Positions 1 through 11,576 of a stretch of DNA of 64,000 bases are shown one piece after another. The DNA lies in NCBI GenBank assembly GCA_948567375.1, contig OX419755.1:10421001-10485000 (forward strand), read 5' to 3'. Every line of letters starts with the position of its first letter. The stretch's first letter is position 1. A program made the position numbers and the translations under genes. Under the pieces are notes generated by a model. The model was not told the origin of the DNA. It saw only the letters and a list, made by a program, of their open reading frames with translations, and searched no databases. The DNA is from Lunularia cruciata (lineage: Eukaryota; Streptophyta; Marchantiopsida; Lunulariales; Lunulariaceae).

Positions 1-99
1 GTAGAGACAGTAGTTATAGTTTCAAGAGTCCTGGCCACATTTTCTTTTACATGTTCAAGTTAAGCCAGATTTGAGGTAGCTGGCAGATCAAAACGTCAG

Positions 100-735
100 A
101 TGACTATCGTAGGTAACTCTTTATCTCATACAGCTTACCGAAGAACAACGCTCTCAAATTGCTTTGCAGTTGAACAAGCGAATTCGAAGGTCATGAGTTA
201 CATTGAAATCCGTTTACACGAGAAGGTGGAGGTAGCTAAGAAACGCAGGTTCACAGATCTCACAAGCGTAGCTGCATCAACGGCATCGGACACCGGGGTG
301 CCGTTTTCGGGGATCCCTATCATGGTTGCAACAATCATAGTGGAATGTTTCATGTTTGCAGCTTCCTTGGGGCTGATACCGATGACCAATGTACGGTCCT
401 TCACCGACGTAAATACTTTAGCCAAGCAGTTCACGGCAACTGTCACAGAAGCCTCAAAGCAAGGATTGACAGCTGCTGTTGAGGCATTTGTCTTCTCGAC
501 TTTAAAGCTGGCCAACTTAGATACTTGGTTGTGGGAAGAGACTCTGAAAGAAGTATTGATTGAGATTATCAATGGTAGTGTCACTGGAGGAGCTTGGTTC
601 GGTTCAGTTCTCTTGATTGGCGCAAAGTACAAGCTCCACCGGCACTCGGTTAAAAAGCTTGACGATGCATTGGGGGCGAAGGCTACTGTAGTGCACAGAA
701 GATGGGTCGAGGAAGAATTGTTCCGCTTGAAGTAA
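100..735 (+). CDS. Hypothetical protein, possible 211-aa ORF or gene fragment
   Basis: An uninterrupted 211-codon frame opens at an ATG and ends in TAA. I do not recognise the family. Visible features are a basic N-terminal third (KKRR near residue 48), one strongly hydrophobic stretch at about residues 71-92 (GIPIMVATIIVECFMF) that could be a membrane segment, an amphipathic middle, and a second weaker hydrophobic stretch near 160-172 (GGAWFGSVLLIGAKY). The tail is charged and ends in Lys. No intron signals are needed to keep it open. It lies at the left edge of the window, so it could be the last exon of a longer gene. The opposite strand is also open over almost the same interval, which lowers confidence that the length is meaningful. 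It could also be a decayed mobile-element ORF. Confidence 0.35.
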   Translation: MTIVGNSLSHTAYRRTTLSNCFAVEQANSKVMSYIEIRLHEKVEVAKKRRFTDLTSVAASTASDTGVPFSGIPIMVATIIVECFMFAASLGLIPMTNVRSFTDVNTLAKQFTATVTEASKQGLTAAVEAFVFSTLKLANLDTWLWEETLKEVLIEIINGSVTGGAWFGSVLLIGAKYKLHRHSVKKLDDALGAKATVVHRRWVEEELFRLK

Positions 736-3700
736 GCGTCGCCTGAAAGTGTCGTGTGAAACCTGAAAGTGTCTTGGGAACCACAGCAGCTACCAGTACA
801 TGTACAAGGATCCAAGGGACACCTCTCCAGCATAGTCGCTTATACTAAAGATCGAGTTGGGAACAAACGATTAACCCTGCAGCTGTGTGTGGACCATCGT
901 TCTTATGTGCTTGTCGGATACAAAGCTCGAGGATTGTGGTTGAGACTGGTGAGACGAAGGAGAAGTAGAGAAATTGAACCTAACGGTGGTGCTCTGAGCG
1001 TCTCCTGGAGATCCTTACCGCGATGTTTTGCAAACGATAGATCCAGCCTCAATCGTTGCTCGAAACCTGTGGTGATAAGGTGGTAGTTTCCGGGTAATGG
1101 AAACTTCTCCTCCGGGTACTCTCTCCTCATCTCGACCGACTCGTGTTCTACTTGGCTGCTGTATCCATTGGTTCCTATAAGAACTCCGTTCTCGGCCCCT
1201 TTTGTGTCTATTATAGCATTTTGATTCATCTTTCCCACACTGCAACTTTGTACCTTTCACTTAAGCCTTGGACCGAGCCAGATTTAAGTGGAAGCTTCAA
1301 AGTTGCAGTGTGGTACCTTACGAGTCAGGAACCGGTGGCCAACTTTTTCTTAGGAATGAGAAAGAGGACTGGAACATCCCACTGAAAAAATTTAGCAACT
1401 TGCAGAGAACTTGTTGGCTGTGGGAAAAGAGCCTACTACAGGCTATGACGTTGAATATGGTGTATCACACGATATAACTTCATGCCAACCAGTATTCATC
1501 GCAATTTCTGACATGCAAAGACTAACGAATACTTCACCACGGCGCTCACCAAGTCCGCTCGACGATCTTTCACATTCTAGCCAAGCATGTATATGCCTGG
1601 AGATTTCTGCCTCTCTGTTGCCCAAACAAATCACAGACCCACATGAAACCTTTCATTGCTGGAGTAATTACCGAAAACTCAAAGCTGCACGAGGCGGGAG
1701 CTAGACATACCAGAAATTTTCTAGTTCATAAGCATGTCTAGAACAAGAACCGCTAACTCCACTAGGAAGTAAACCTTCGCTAGAAACATTACAATTACTA
1801 GCTACTTCTCACCTATTATCAATAAAGAGAAAGCAGCACAGCACGCCTAAATCTACACACATAATCTACCTAGTAGTATGCAGTAAATATGTTTTCTGTT
1901 TGAGTCACAACCATTGATCTAACACACTTCAGACCCCGTCATGCCATAAAATTGAACTACGTATCTCACTTTCTAGGCACTTGTGTATGTCTCTATAAAC
2001 GAAAAGACAAACTTGGGACAAACCTTACACCGGTTGTCACAGCCTGTGTAAGTGTGAACGAGTTAACTGAAATATTCCTACGTTAACAATCTAAGAACCA
2101 TGGAGAAACATTCACCACTAGACTAAAGACTATCTTAACCCAAAGTTGTCTTCTTCGCGTACAGCAAGACAAACTTAGAATCCCATGTCTAATTTCTAGT
2201 TTTAGAGGATAATTTCGTTTCTGCCTTACCTTCCCGTGATAACAGCTCTCGCAAAGCCCTTTGAACGTAACACTGCATCATGGTCGTTACCCTAAACACA
2301 AACATGCCCTGGGGTGAGCATCCTTCGATTCGAGTAGTTCGCTGCCCGGAGCAACCCGTATCGTGTATTGAAGACGGTGTAGACAGTTTATGGGTATAAG
2401 TTTCTAGTCGACCACCCACACTAACGCACAATTTTTATCTACTCTGGCTTTCACATATTTCCAGTCCACCAGAAGTGGAGTTCCAAACGGAAGCTGCAGG
2501 AAGGCAGACATGAGATGAGATTGAACTCGATGCTGGATTACCTAAAGAGCAGCAAACTGGGTTTATGCGTTGCAACGGAGGTGTCCAACCCTTTGGCGGA
2601 TAGTTAGAAACGATTTAAGAGATTTACAGACCATCTCCTATCAGGTGCTGGCTTGATATCTAGGAATTTGTTAGTGTCCATAAAGAATGAACGTCTTAAT
2701 ATGACATATAAAGGAGATGGCAAGAGTGACAGGGCTGCACATCAAGGGAAAGGAGGAAGTCAATCTAGCCAAGGACATCGAGAACAACATATTCCATCGG
2801 GGTCATCTCTGTACGGGATTGAGAATAGTTCAAACCCGCAGGTTGTAGTGACACAGTTTTGGTTGTTGCGGACGCTATTGGATGGAACTCAGGTGGACTG
2901 AAGCTAAGGCACAGTACTTAAGAGCATCCTTTCCGGTTAACGGACCTGATGTGTTCGAGATCTTAGGGAGATTAGACTTCTTCCCTTTCCCCTAAGCATG
3001 GCAGTTGGTTTTCTGGTCGAGTGTGATCTGCCATTTTACACGTCCTTGCAAGGATTATGCGTTCTTAAGCAAAAGGTACTAAATGCAAATATGCCACTTC
3101 ATTGACGTTCAAGAAGGTACTGTGTAAGTTTCCGTGATATGGCTTGAATGCCCGTATAGCACCAGTAAGGATTCTACCAAACTTGGCAATGTAAGCGGTA
3201 GATTAGCAGTCGTCAAAGGAACAGTCGACAAACTTACTCCTTCTCCGAGTCTGGCATGAGGATAACATTTGGAAAGACCAGGCCGTTGTCCACTCTCAAC
3301 AGTCCTGCTCTTCTTTATGCGATAAAAGTTTGAGTCCCCAACCTCCAACTCTGATCGAGACGTTTGATACATCCAACCATTTTTATCATTCTCTCCCAAT
3401 TCCATCTATGGCTCATCTGCAAATAGATCAATATGACGTTTGATTACTAATCATATTGCGCCGTTCTAAAGCTACACAAAAGACATCACTGATATCCTAT
3501 GCACTGAAGATAAAACACTTTGCATGCATGCCAAGTGGAACTGCTTCATTCCAGGTAAAGAATCAGTTGCTTGCAAATTGGTCACCACGTTCAGATGGTG
3601 CTGTTTCTGGTACATGACAGCCCATCTATGTTCCTACTTAAAAGCTAGCCATTTCTGCGTACTTGTCAAGGTTCCGGATAGGACAACTCTCTTCTGAATC

Positions 3701-4600
3701 AGTGTGGATTACGTGCCGCTCCCATAGAGTTAATTGGCGAAATCGAAAGTCATGAGATGCTCATATCTTTTACGAAGAAGTATGAGTGCAGCGCTCGGTG
3801 TGCGTAGTGCATCCTAATAATGACAGATCGAGCTGCTCACATTCTACTTACCGGCTTCCAGCTATCCTAATACACCAACGGAAGCTTTGCAACTGAGGAC
3901 AGCATTCAGCTGAGAAGTGTGGACTTGTTGCTACTTCTCTCCAGCTGTAGTGAGTGACTATGGATCTACAAATCAGCTTGAAACACCAAACTTGGCAGTA
4001 TTATGGATATACAGCTCGGAAAATGTACTGAAGAAATCAGCACCGGACAATGAGACGTCGTTAATGAAGTTAAAGACTTGAGTGGAATCCACTACCTTGG
4101 ATTACTATAAAAGGTCAGTCACTTCTATACAAGTCCACTTGGGTACCACTTGAAGAACGCTTCTTTGACAAGGCATACAAGAGATACATACAACCACATT
4201 AAGAGCTGTGATGGACTGCGAGCACGTATAAGTGGGTGAACCAGATCCAGGCTTTTCTCATTGAAAGAGAGTGGACCTTATTCTAGGATACAAGCTGGTC
4301 ATCTGTTTTATTGCATCCCATAGGCTCGACAAACATCATCTAAAGAGCAGGCATGATGCGTAAGCTCTGGCCTCGTTACGACACCTTGCAATGCTACGAG
4401 TCAAATGGGGTAATTGAGAAATGGGAGCAGAAGACCGGTCTCCGAACGGGGGACCCACTAAGTATGGAACCAAGAACGTACATATGAAATGCAAGCATGA
4501 ACGTGTGCAAATCGAAATGAATTGCATCTAAAGAAATGGAAAGTAAGTGAATCTAACAATACAAAGATAAGCAGAAGTAGAAGCATAATTGATAAATTCA
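736..4600. other. Intergenic, no supportable gene
   Basis: Only short frames (under about 110 codons) occur on either strand, and none shows a recognisable motif or a chain of splice-compatible exons. I see no clear tandem repeat, tRNA or LTR boundary here. Base composition is mixed. It may be old, highly decayed transposon sequence. Confidence 0.5.
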
Positions 4601-4769
4601 TAAGTAGCACCTGCAGAGAACTACTAGTATACATCATGTAATAAGAAGCAAGACACAACCGATTAAACATCAGAAATCGAAATCCGGGGTGGACCATGAA
4701 ACAAAAAAACATCGAGCAAGGATCAGAAGGCACAGCTTTAGTTGAGGACGGGTAGAGTGTAGCAAAGTG

Positions 4770-7090
4770 GGAGAGGACTGGATATGGATATATGAGGACA
4801 GAAGCTGTTCGAGGAACGGGAGATGCAGGACTCGTTAAATGCATATGAAGTGCAGATGAAATGGCAACACAATGAAAACAGAACTGAATGAAAAATGTTA
4901 GATTTATATAATATGTGTTTGTGGTCAGCGTTACGTCAGCACTATGTAGTGGAGGTAGTGGACTTAGTGGACCACTAACTATGCTCGAGAGCCCTCTCAG
5001 CATTGTTCCTACAAAGTCCCTGTCTAAGGGATTACACAAGTTAAGCGTTTACTCACAGTTGCTTCTTCTCAGTGCCTCGCTTCCTCGCAGTGCACTTTCC
5101 GTTAAGTGCATTTTCTATAAAAAAATATGAATGCGAAGAGGAGATGAAATGTAATTCATAAATAGCATCCACCTCATATATCAAGCATCGACCTCCTATA
5201 ACTACATGTAGAGAAACTGTCAATAAATGTTTACTGAGAAAACGAAGAGTCAACTCATATAAAGAAATCGTGAAGTAAGCGTGAGTAGAGTAAAATAAAG
5301 TGAGAGGACTGGACATGAGGACATGAGAGCATAAGCCGTTCAAAGAAAGGAGGATCCAGAAGAGAGGACTGGATATTGACAAATGAGGACAGAAGCCGTT
5401 CGAGGAACGGAAGATCCAGAAATCATTGAATGCAAATGATATGAAATATATGAAAACATGTGCAAGTCGAATTTAGCATAAAACCTGGAAAGGAGATAAA
5501 ATGGATACACCTAAACGACTGCAAGCAGAAGTAAACTCGACCCAGCAACATCTAAAGAGAAACACCCGTAAACCAGTAGCAAGCATTGAGTAAACGTTAA
5601 CCGCTAAACTGCACATGTATAGAAATGAACATCACGGGGAAATTGACGATCAGACGAGCCAGACAAGAAAGATTCAGTTAAACTGAAGTCAGGAATCGAG
5701 TAGAAGCCTTGAAAACGAAAGTTGAGGAAGATCCGTGAGATAGCCAGACAGGTATGCGAAGAAAGAGAGTAGAAGCCGGAGATAGTTGGAGTGGAGCGCA
5801 GTGTGAGAGAGGAGAGTAAGTAGTTATGGCTGAGACAGATCGCAAATAAACTGTATGAGTACGAAGAAAGAAGAGTGGAAATAGCAACGATAACTGGTTG
5901 GGTACGAAGAAAGAAGCGTGGAAGTCGTTCAGAGAACGGGGGAAGTAGAGCGCAGCGCTACCGAATAGAGTACATCGCAGCATGTGCTATGAACACATGA
6001 GTCCTGAAGCACCAAAAACACTGAAGGAATCAGAAGGCTCTCATAGTAGACCTCCTTGAAAGCACGTCAGACTTCATTAGTGGCAAACGTAGTGCCGGAG
6101 TAGCTGAGCAAAAGTCAGTACCCCTCAAACCGAGTTTGAAAGCTCATGAGTGCCCTGGTAAACTCGGTTGCTTCTCGGAGTGCCCCGCTCCCAGTAGTAA
6201 CGTCGCAGTGGAAAATGCTAGGAAAAGAGAAGGCTGAAAATTATATGTAGAACCCGCGATGTCAACTGTAACATATCCCGAATTACTAGGAACTGGAATG
6301 AAGGAGTATAATCAAGGGAGAGTAGTAGAATCAGAAATTGAAAAAATGGAGAAGGCTAACGAGGCAAGGAAAAATTGTCTGACTGTGAGTGGGGAAGGAA
6401 ATGAAACGTATCTCGTTAAACCTTGGAAAGGAAACCAAGATTAGCAGAGAAGCAAGTATCACGTATTAAAGAAAACTAACGAATACAATTGTACAGAACA
6501 TGCACGTAAAAGGTAATCAGCTAGCGCAGAGATGAGACAATGGACCAGTGGAAGTAGCGGGTAGTAACTAGCGAGGAGAGTAAGAGCAGAGAGCAATACT
6601 GAAAGAACAATGGAAAGTAGAAGCGGAGAGCAAGACTGCAAGAGCACTCACCAAAGAGAGGGAAGGGGGTTGGAGAGGAGGGGCCAGAGGACTGGATATA
6701 CACAAATGAAGACAGAAGCCGTTCGATGACCGGAAGAGCCAGAACTCACTGAATGCAAATGAGATGCAAGATAAGTAACGTATACAAGATAACAAACATC
6801 TGATCGAATGATAGCATAAATAAACGTAACCTGGAAACAAATCAAGAGTAACACCTATATACAAGTAGCCTGCATCGAAACAAACGGAAACAGAACAACA
6901 TCACATGTAGAGAAATAAAATTAACAGGAAGAGCGACGACTTAATGAGCAAGACAAAAAAGATTAAGATAAACAGAAGTCGAGAATCATGTAGAAGCCTA
7001 GAAATATCGAAAGTCACGGAAGATCCAGAGGACTGGATATAGAGAAATGAGAACAGAAGCCGTTCAATAAACGGGGGATCCAGAACTCAC
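4770..7090. repeat. Diverged interspersed repeat family ('GAGGACTGGATAT' units)
   Basis: Five related segments of about 60-80 bp begin near 4770, 5302, 5362, 6686 and 7026. Each starts with a version of GAGGACTGGATAT, continues into an AAATGAGGACAGAAGCCG-like block and ends in a CGGAAGATCCAGAA-like block. Most then run into ACTGAATGCAAATGAGATG-like sequence. Spacing is irregular (60 to about 1,270 bp), so this is not a simple satellite. It looks like repeated internal modules of one larger, locally duplicated element. Minus-strand frames through it share low-complexity Leu/Ser/Phe-rich peptides, and I do not consider them genes. Confidence 0.6.
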
Positions 7091-8780
7091 TGAGTGCAAA
7101 TGCGATGCAACATATGTAAAATATACCTGATAACGAACATGTGGTGGATTTAGAGCATAAGTAATTATAACCTGGAAGCGAACTACTAACCACACTTACA
7201 TCTAATAGCATATAACCGAGTAGCAAGCCTCGAATAAATGGGAACAGAGCACCCTAATATGTAGAGAACGAGCATCATCGAAAGAAACTATACGGAAAAG
7301 AAAGCTTATGTAAATGTAACGTGGAAACAATCAGAAAGCAACCCCTATATCCAAGATACATGCTACGAAGAAGCGAAAACGGAGCACACTCATAAGTAGA
7401 GGAATAGAACCAACAGGAAGAACTGCAGACAGAGGCAAACAGGAGTAGAGAGTCAAGTAGAAGGCTGGAAATCTCAAGTCGAGGAAGATCTGAGACACAG
7501 AAATCAACAGTCGTGGAAAATGAAGGTGCCAGGAGAGGGAGTATGGAATCATTCAGAGAACGAGGGGAGACGAGCACAGCATCGCAGGACAGGATAAAAT
7601 ATATCCCAGCAAGTGCTATGGACGCTTGACTCCTGAGATACAAAAACAACTGAGGGAAAGCAGAAGGCGGCCATAGTAAACCTCCACGAAAGCACATGCT
7701 ACTTCATCAGTGCCGAAGTAGCTGAGCAAGTGTCAGTACCCCTCGTACCTAGTTTCTGCTCATGAGTGCCAAGGCAAACTCAGTTGCTTCCAACAGTGCA
7801 GCTCAAAGTTAACCACATACAGTGCAAGGCAACATGTGGATCATAAATTCCAACAGAAAAACAAAAATAGAAATAAGATGAATGAAGTGAAATGCAAAAT
7901 CAATAGCAAGCAAAGGAAGAAGGAAAATTCAAAAGCAGAAGAATTTGAGGGATTCGAGACATACCTTGTAAATGCCTGAAAGGACAACATCAATTAGTAT
8001 TGGCAGCAAGTAAAACAGAGCAGATTCAACCTATGATGCAAAACAAAGATGAGTTAATAAAAAATCAAGTAGTGACACAGCAGAAGAGAGAGATCAGCGA
8101 TGAACCAGTGAGGAGTGAGTTGAAAAAGACTAGAAGGAGTAAAGTTGGCTGAGTATCAAAGGAGAGAATACGAGTAGAGAGTAATGCATAACAACCCCAA
8201 GAGTGGAACGAAAAAGACACAAGAAAGCAGAAGAGTGGAGAAGACAGGGTAGCCGAGAGAAGGAGCGCCTCGAGAGAAGGAGTGCCTCGTGTGCTTAGAG
8301 GGGCCTTAGGAACTGTGAAGGAGAGGAGCTAAAGGGTAAGGTGGGTCCACGTGTCAGCCAATCAACAAAAGGGATAATAAAACGTGTGAGCACTTAATGG
8401 ACTGGAAGAAAAGTTGCGTAGGAGACAAACTCCTGCAGGGTTGCGCGTTTCGGTGGACTGGACATAGTATATCGCAGCATGCTCTATGAACGCATGAGTC
8501 TTAAAACACTGAACACTGAAGGAAGCACACGGTCGGTCATACTAAGCCTTCACGAAAGCACTAACGACTTAATCAGTGCCTAACGCAGTGCCGAAGTAGC
8601 TGGAAGAATGCCAAAATCCCTCGTACCGAGCTTCTGTTGAAAAGCTCATGAGTACTAAGGGGGTATTGTTGGGGTATTGATGGGGATATTGTTGTTTGAG
8701 GTAGTATCCCTCTTACCGAGTTTCTATTCAAAAACTCATTAGTAAGGGGGTATTGATGGGGATATTATTGTTTGAGGTAA
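5975..8780. repeat. Larger local duplication, three diverged copies
   Basis: A block of about 150 bp containing GCTATGAAC.CATGAGTCCT, then ACTGAAGGAA..AGAAGG, then CATAGTAGACCTCC and GAAAGCAC occurs near 5978, 7606 and 8478. Each copy is followed by AGTGCCGAAGTAGCTG-like sequence and CCCTC..ACCGAG. The third copy leads into a short tandem duplication: about 8616-8703 and 8706-8780 both contain ATCCCTC.TACCGAG, then GGGGGTATTG and TGGGGATATT.TTGTTTGAGG. The arrangement suggests successive segmental duplications within one non-coding repeat. Confidence 0.6.
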
Positions 8781-8789
8781 TGAAGAAGT

Positions 8790-9250
8790 ATCTGTTCATG
8801 TTACTTACGAACGACATATGCTTTCAGCTTTGATAAAAACTCAACGAGAAGTTCTTACTCAAGCCATCGCCCATACTCAATAAAGACAACACAGACCGTT
8901 CGAAAACCCATAAAGCCAATGCTAAGTCAGCTAGCCATGTGTGACATTCAAATAATCCGCCCTGGATATACAAGCAGATCATCTAAAATCTTATAACTGC
9001 AGGAAACAGGGGACAGACTAAATGGACTTAATACTTCCCCAATGACTGATGTTACACAATTTGGACTAGTCTAGAAATATGTCGCCTCAAAGAGGCTTTA
9101 TTCCGAGCCTGCAGTCGTTCATTCCTGGAAAATTTGGGGAAATAAAAAAGAAGCACAACAGGTCTACGAGGACAGCATCCTCGTAGACCCTCAGGTTCCT
9201 TCTTGCAGATTCAAAGTGGCCTTGGAGTTGAAAGAAAGAGAACACTCCAA
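8790..9250. other. Spacer before the membrane-protein ORF, nothing recognised
   Basis: No ORF, RNA gene or clear repeat is visible. The short inverted pair CTACGAGGACAGC / ATCCTCGTAGACC near 9156-9190 could form a small hairpin downstream of the minus-strand ORF and might belong to its 3' end. Confidence 0.4.
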
Positions 9251-9252
9251 GT

Positions 9253-9939
9253 TCAAACCGCTTCACCTCTAATGGGTTCCTGACTCGGGTCCGGCGTGGA
9301 AGGTGAAGAGTTCAGGGGTTCATTAACTACGTTATAGTTGTAAAGGCTAAAGAGTATATTAAGCAGGCTGACGAATGCATAGATTTCTCTGCATATATGG
9401 ATGAGAATGAAAATATAGAGGGCTCCTAGTCCCAAAATAAGGATCCATCTGGAAGGATGCTCTTTGAAGGGATTTTTTGTGAGGTCAACAACGGAGAGCA
9501 CATATGCGGTTGCGATGCATATCACAGAGACGGATATCAAAGTCACGATTGTCAAATACTTCCAGGTGAAAAACACGGTGGTCTCAGTCTCCTTGATTCT
9601 GTTAGCTCCTGCAGATGCCACCACTTGTTGAGGCTCACCATCGATATCACCGGTCCATATCAGGATGAGGTAGGCAGCAATAACAACGGTTATGAATGCG
9701 CAGCTAAAAAGTAATCCTACAATCAGAACTGGCTTTGACTCGCTTGGCAAGAAACCAACTGGTAGATGATTGTACCACGCAAAAGCAGACGGAGCGATCA
9801 CCGGCAGCCAAGCTGGGGTTGTACCTAATCCTTTCAATTTGTGCTTGGAAGCTTCAAGTGTACTGGGGTGGATCGCCACGAGCTCACATATGCACGCAAA
9901 AGCCAATTGCGCTGCACCTCGGAACTTCTCCTTCAGCAT
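9253..9939 (-). CDS. Hypothetical multi-pass membrane protein, 228 aa
   Basis: A 228-codon frame begins at an ATG. The nearest upstream in-frame stop is about 14 codons away with no ATG between, so this start is the longest possible without an intron. The protein has a soluble N-terminus of about 68 residues, then hydrophobic segments at roughly 70-95 (VLIVGLLFSCAFITVVIAAY), 127-150 (YLTIVTLISVSVICIATAY) and 163-200. The last could be two passes separated by HICREIY. The acidic, Pro/Ser-rich tail ends in EPIRGEAV. The hydrophobicity is well organised and differs from the random frames nearby, so I think it is a real gene or a recent relic. I do not recognise the family and assign no function. 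It sits alone between repeat-rich stretches. Confidence 0.5.
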   Translation of the reverse strand: MLKEKFRGAAQLAFACICELVAIHPSTLEASKHKLKGLGTTPAWLPVIAPSAFAWYNHLPVGFLPSESKPVLIVGLLFSCAFITVVIAAYLILIWTGDIDGEPQQVVASAGANRIKETETTVFFTWKYLTIVTLISVSVICIATAYVLSVVDLTKNPFKEHPSRWILILGLGALYIFILIHICREIYAFVSLLNILFSLYNYNVVNEPLNSSPSTPDPSQEPIRGEAV

Positions 9940-10229
9940 TATGTATAGTCCAAGGTGGAGATGGTGGAAAATCCTGTATCAGTCGACCTGAGCTCAGCTC
10001 AAGAAATGGTTGTGTAGATTCCTATACCACGCAAATTTCTCACTGGGATTCAGACCCTGTTCCGACTTCAGCTGCAATGTGTGTCACAGCTTTACACTGG
10101 TTCCTTGGACTACACCGAATCTCCACCGGTACTACCACCACACTGAAAAAGAAAGACCTGAAAGCCAACTATTTATTCCAAGAGAGCCTGATGCTGTTGT
10201 TAGCAGAATTCACAGAACGCTGATCTCCA

Positions 10230-10815
10230 CACGACCTAGCTTGAACAATAGAAAGAGCTACTGGTTTAGCTTGAACAATCGAAAAAGAATAATGATCGAA
10301 AGGGGCAACAATAGAAAGAGGAAACATAATGGAAAGGGCAACAATAGAAAGGGGAAAGATGCGACCTCGTAGAACGGATGAAGGATGGGAAGAGCGTACA
10401 AGACAGAGAAAAATAATAATTTTGGGACAGATGAAGTTTAGCTTGAACAATAGGAAGAGGAAAGATGCGACCTCGTAGAAACAGATGAAGGATGGGAAGA
10501 CCGTACAAGACAGAGAAAAAAATTAATTTTGGGACAGATGAAGTTTAGCTTGAATGGGACCGATGAAGTTTAGCTTGAATAGGACAGATGAAGTTTAGCT
10601 TGAACAATAGAAAGGGGAAAGATGCGGCCTCGTAGAACAGAAGAAGGATGAGAAGGCCGTACAAGACAGAGAAAAAATAATATTTTTGGGACAGATGGGA
10701 CAGATGAAGTTTAGCTTGAACAATAGAAAGGGGAAAGATGGGACCTCTTAGAACAGATGAAGGATGGGAAGACCATCAAACCGTAGAAGATAAGGGCGAC
10801 CGCGTAGAAAACATC
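10230..10815. repeat. Tandem/minisatellite-like array of GTTTAGCTTGAACAATAG units
   Basis: The motif (G)TTTAGCTTGAA(CAATAG) recurs at about 10236, 10264, 10436, 10542, 10571, 10595 and 10710. Between copies lies a longer module: AAAGATGCGACCTCGTAGAA, then GATGAAGGATGGGAAG, then CCGTACAAGACAGAGAAAAA and TTTTGGGACAGATG. Unit length varies because modules are lost or duplicated. The module is the reverse complement of the core of the dispersed CTTGTACGG...CTACGCGGTCG repeat found elsewhere in this window, so the array seems to have grown from one copy of that repeat. Confidence 0.75.
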
Positions 10816-11484
10816 TAATATATCCGAGTTATGCAAGTCGTGAGGTGAATCTACGAACTACTAGCCTAACCAACAAACTACTAGGGTAATCGAAGAAATT
10901 TGAGAGCCAACTATTTACGCGGTCGTCCTTCTTTTTTTTCTTTTTCTTTTTAATTCCATGAGAGCTTGATGCTGTTGTTAGCGCTGATCTCCCACGACAC
11001 GTGTTTCTCCCAGACGACTACTACTGCTACTGATTTATAGCCAGTAGTCGCCATTTTCGTGGTCGCCTTTTCGTCTCGCTCTTGTTTATCTTTCACGGTA
11101 ATTGAACTGCTAAGGGACATACCGTACGTAGGACCTGACGTCAGTCCGCTGTCGCCGCAGCTGCATGGAAAAGAGTCCGATCTGGTCAATGCAGCATTTG
11201 ATAACAGGCAGCCCCACAGTCATTGCCCGAAGTGCATTTTCAATAACGAAAGTCCGCGAGGTGATGTTAGGTTGAAGGGAGAGGAGAAGGGGACGAGTGA
11301 TTCACTATCTTGCACAACTTCATCCTTCTCTTCATTGAGCTCTCCTTCTCTTTCTTGATCTCTTTTAGTGGTTCGTGGATTCACACCTGGTGGAGATTGA
11401 TATTCTAGATTTGGATATGATGGGGTTGTGCTCTCTTCCTTGGGCCTTTGTTTGTGTTCCTCCTCCTATTTAATTGGGGCTCTA
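10816..11484. other. Intergenic, no supportable gene
   Basis: A pyrimidine-rich tract near 10926-10952 and a 99-codon plus-strand frame (11059-11358) are present. The frame has no motif or homolog I recognise and ends in a Ser-rich low-complexity run. A copy of GAGAGCTTGATGCTGTTGTTAGC near 10960 repeats a sequence at about 10181-10205, so this area shares repeat sequence with the stretch before the array. Confidence 0.4.
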
Positions 11485-11576
11485 TGGGGGCTTAGCACCA
11501 TTTTACCTTTTTCATCTCTCCCTTGTACGGCCTGATGGGGTCTTCCTATCCTTCATTTTTTCTACGAGGTCGTCCA
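11485..11576 (+). repeat. Dispersed ~90-bp repeat, copy 1
   Basis: This copy reads GGGGGCTTAGCACCATTTTA, then CCTTTTTCATCTCTCCCTTG, TACGGCCTGATGGGGTCTTC, CTATCCTTC and TTTTTTCTACGAGGTCGTCC. It shares the same block order with copies at 42218, 42525, 59411, 60104 (inverse) and 61008 (inverse). The palindrome GGGGCTTAGCCCC at the left end is imperfect here. Confidence 0.75.

Noticed and set aside
4458-7697. Several Leu/Ser/Phe-rich minus-strand frames that resemble membrane peptides
   Set aside because: They are translations of repeated, compositionally biased DNA; the similar peptides arise from the repeat modules.
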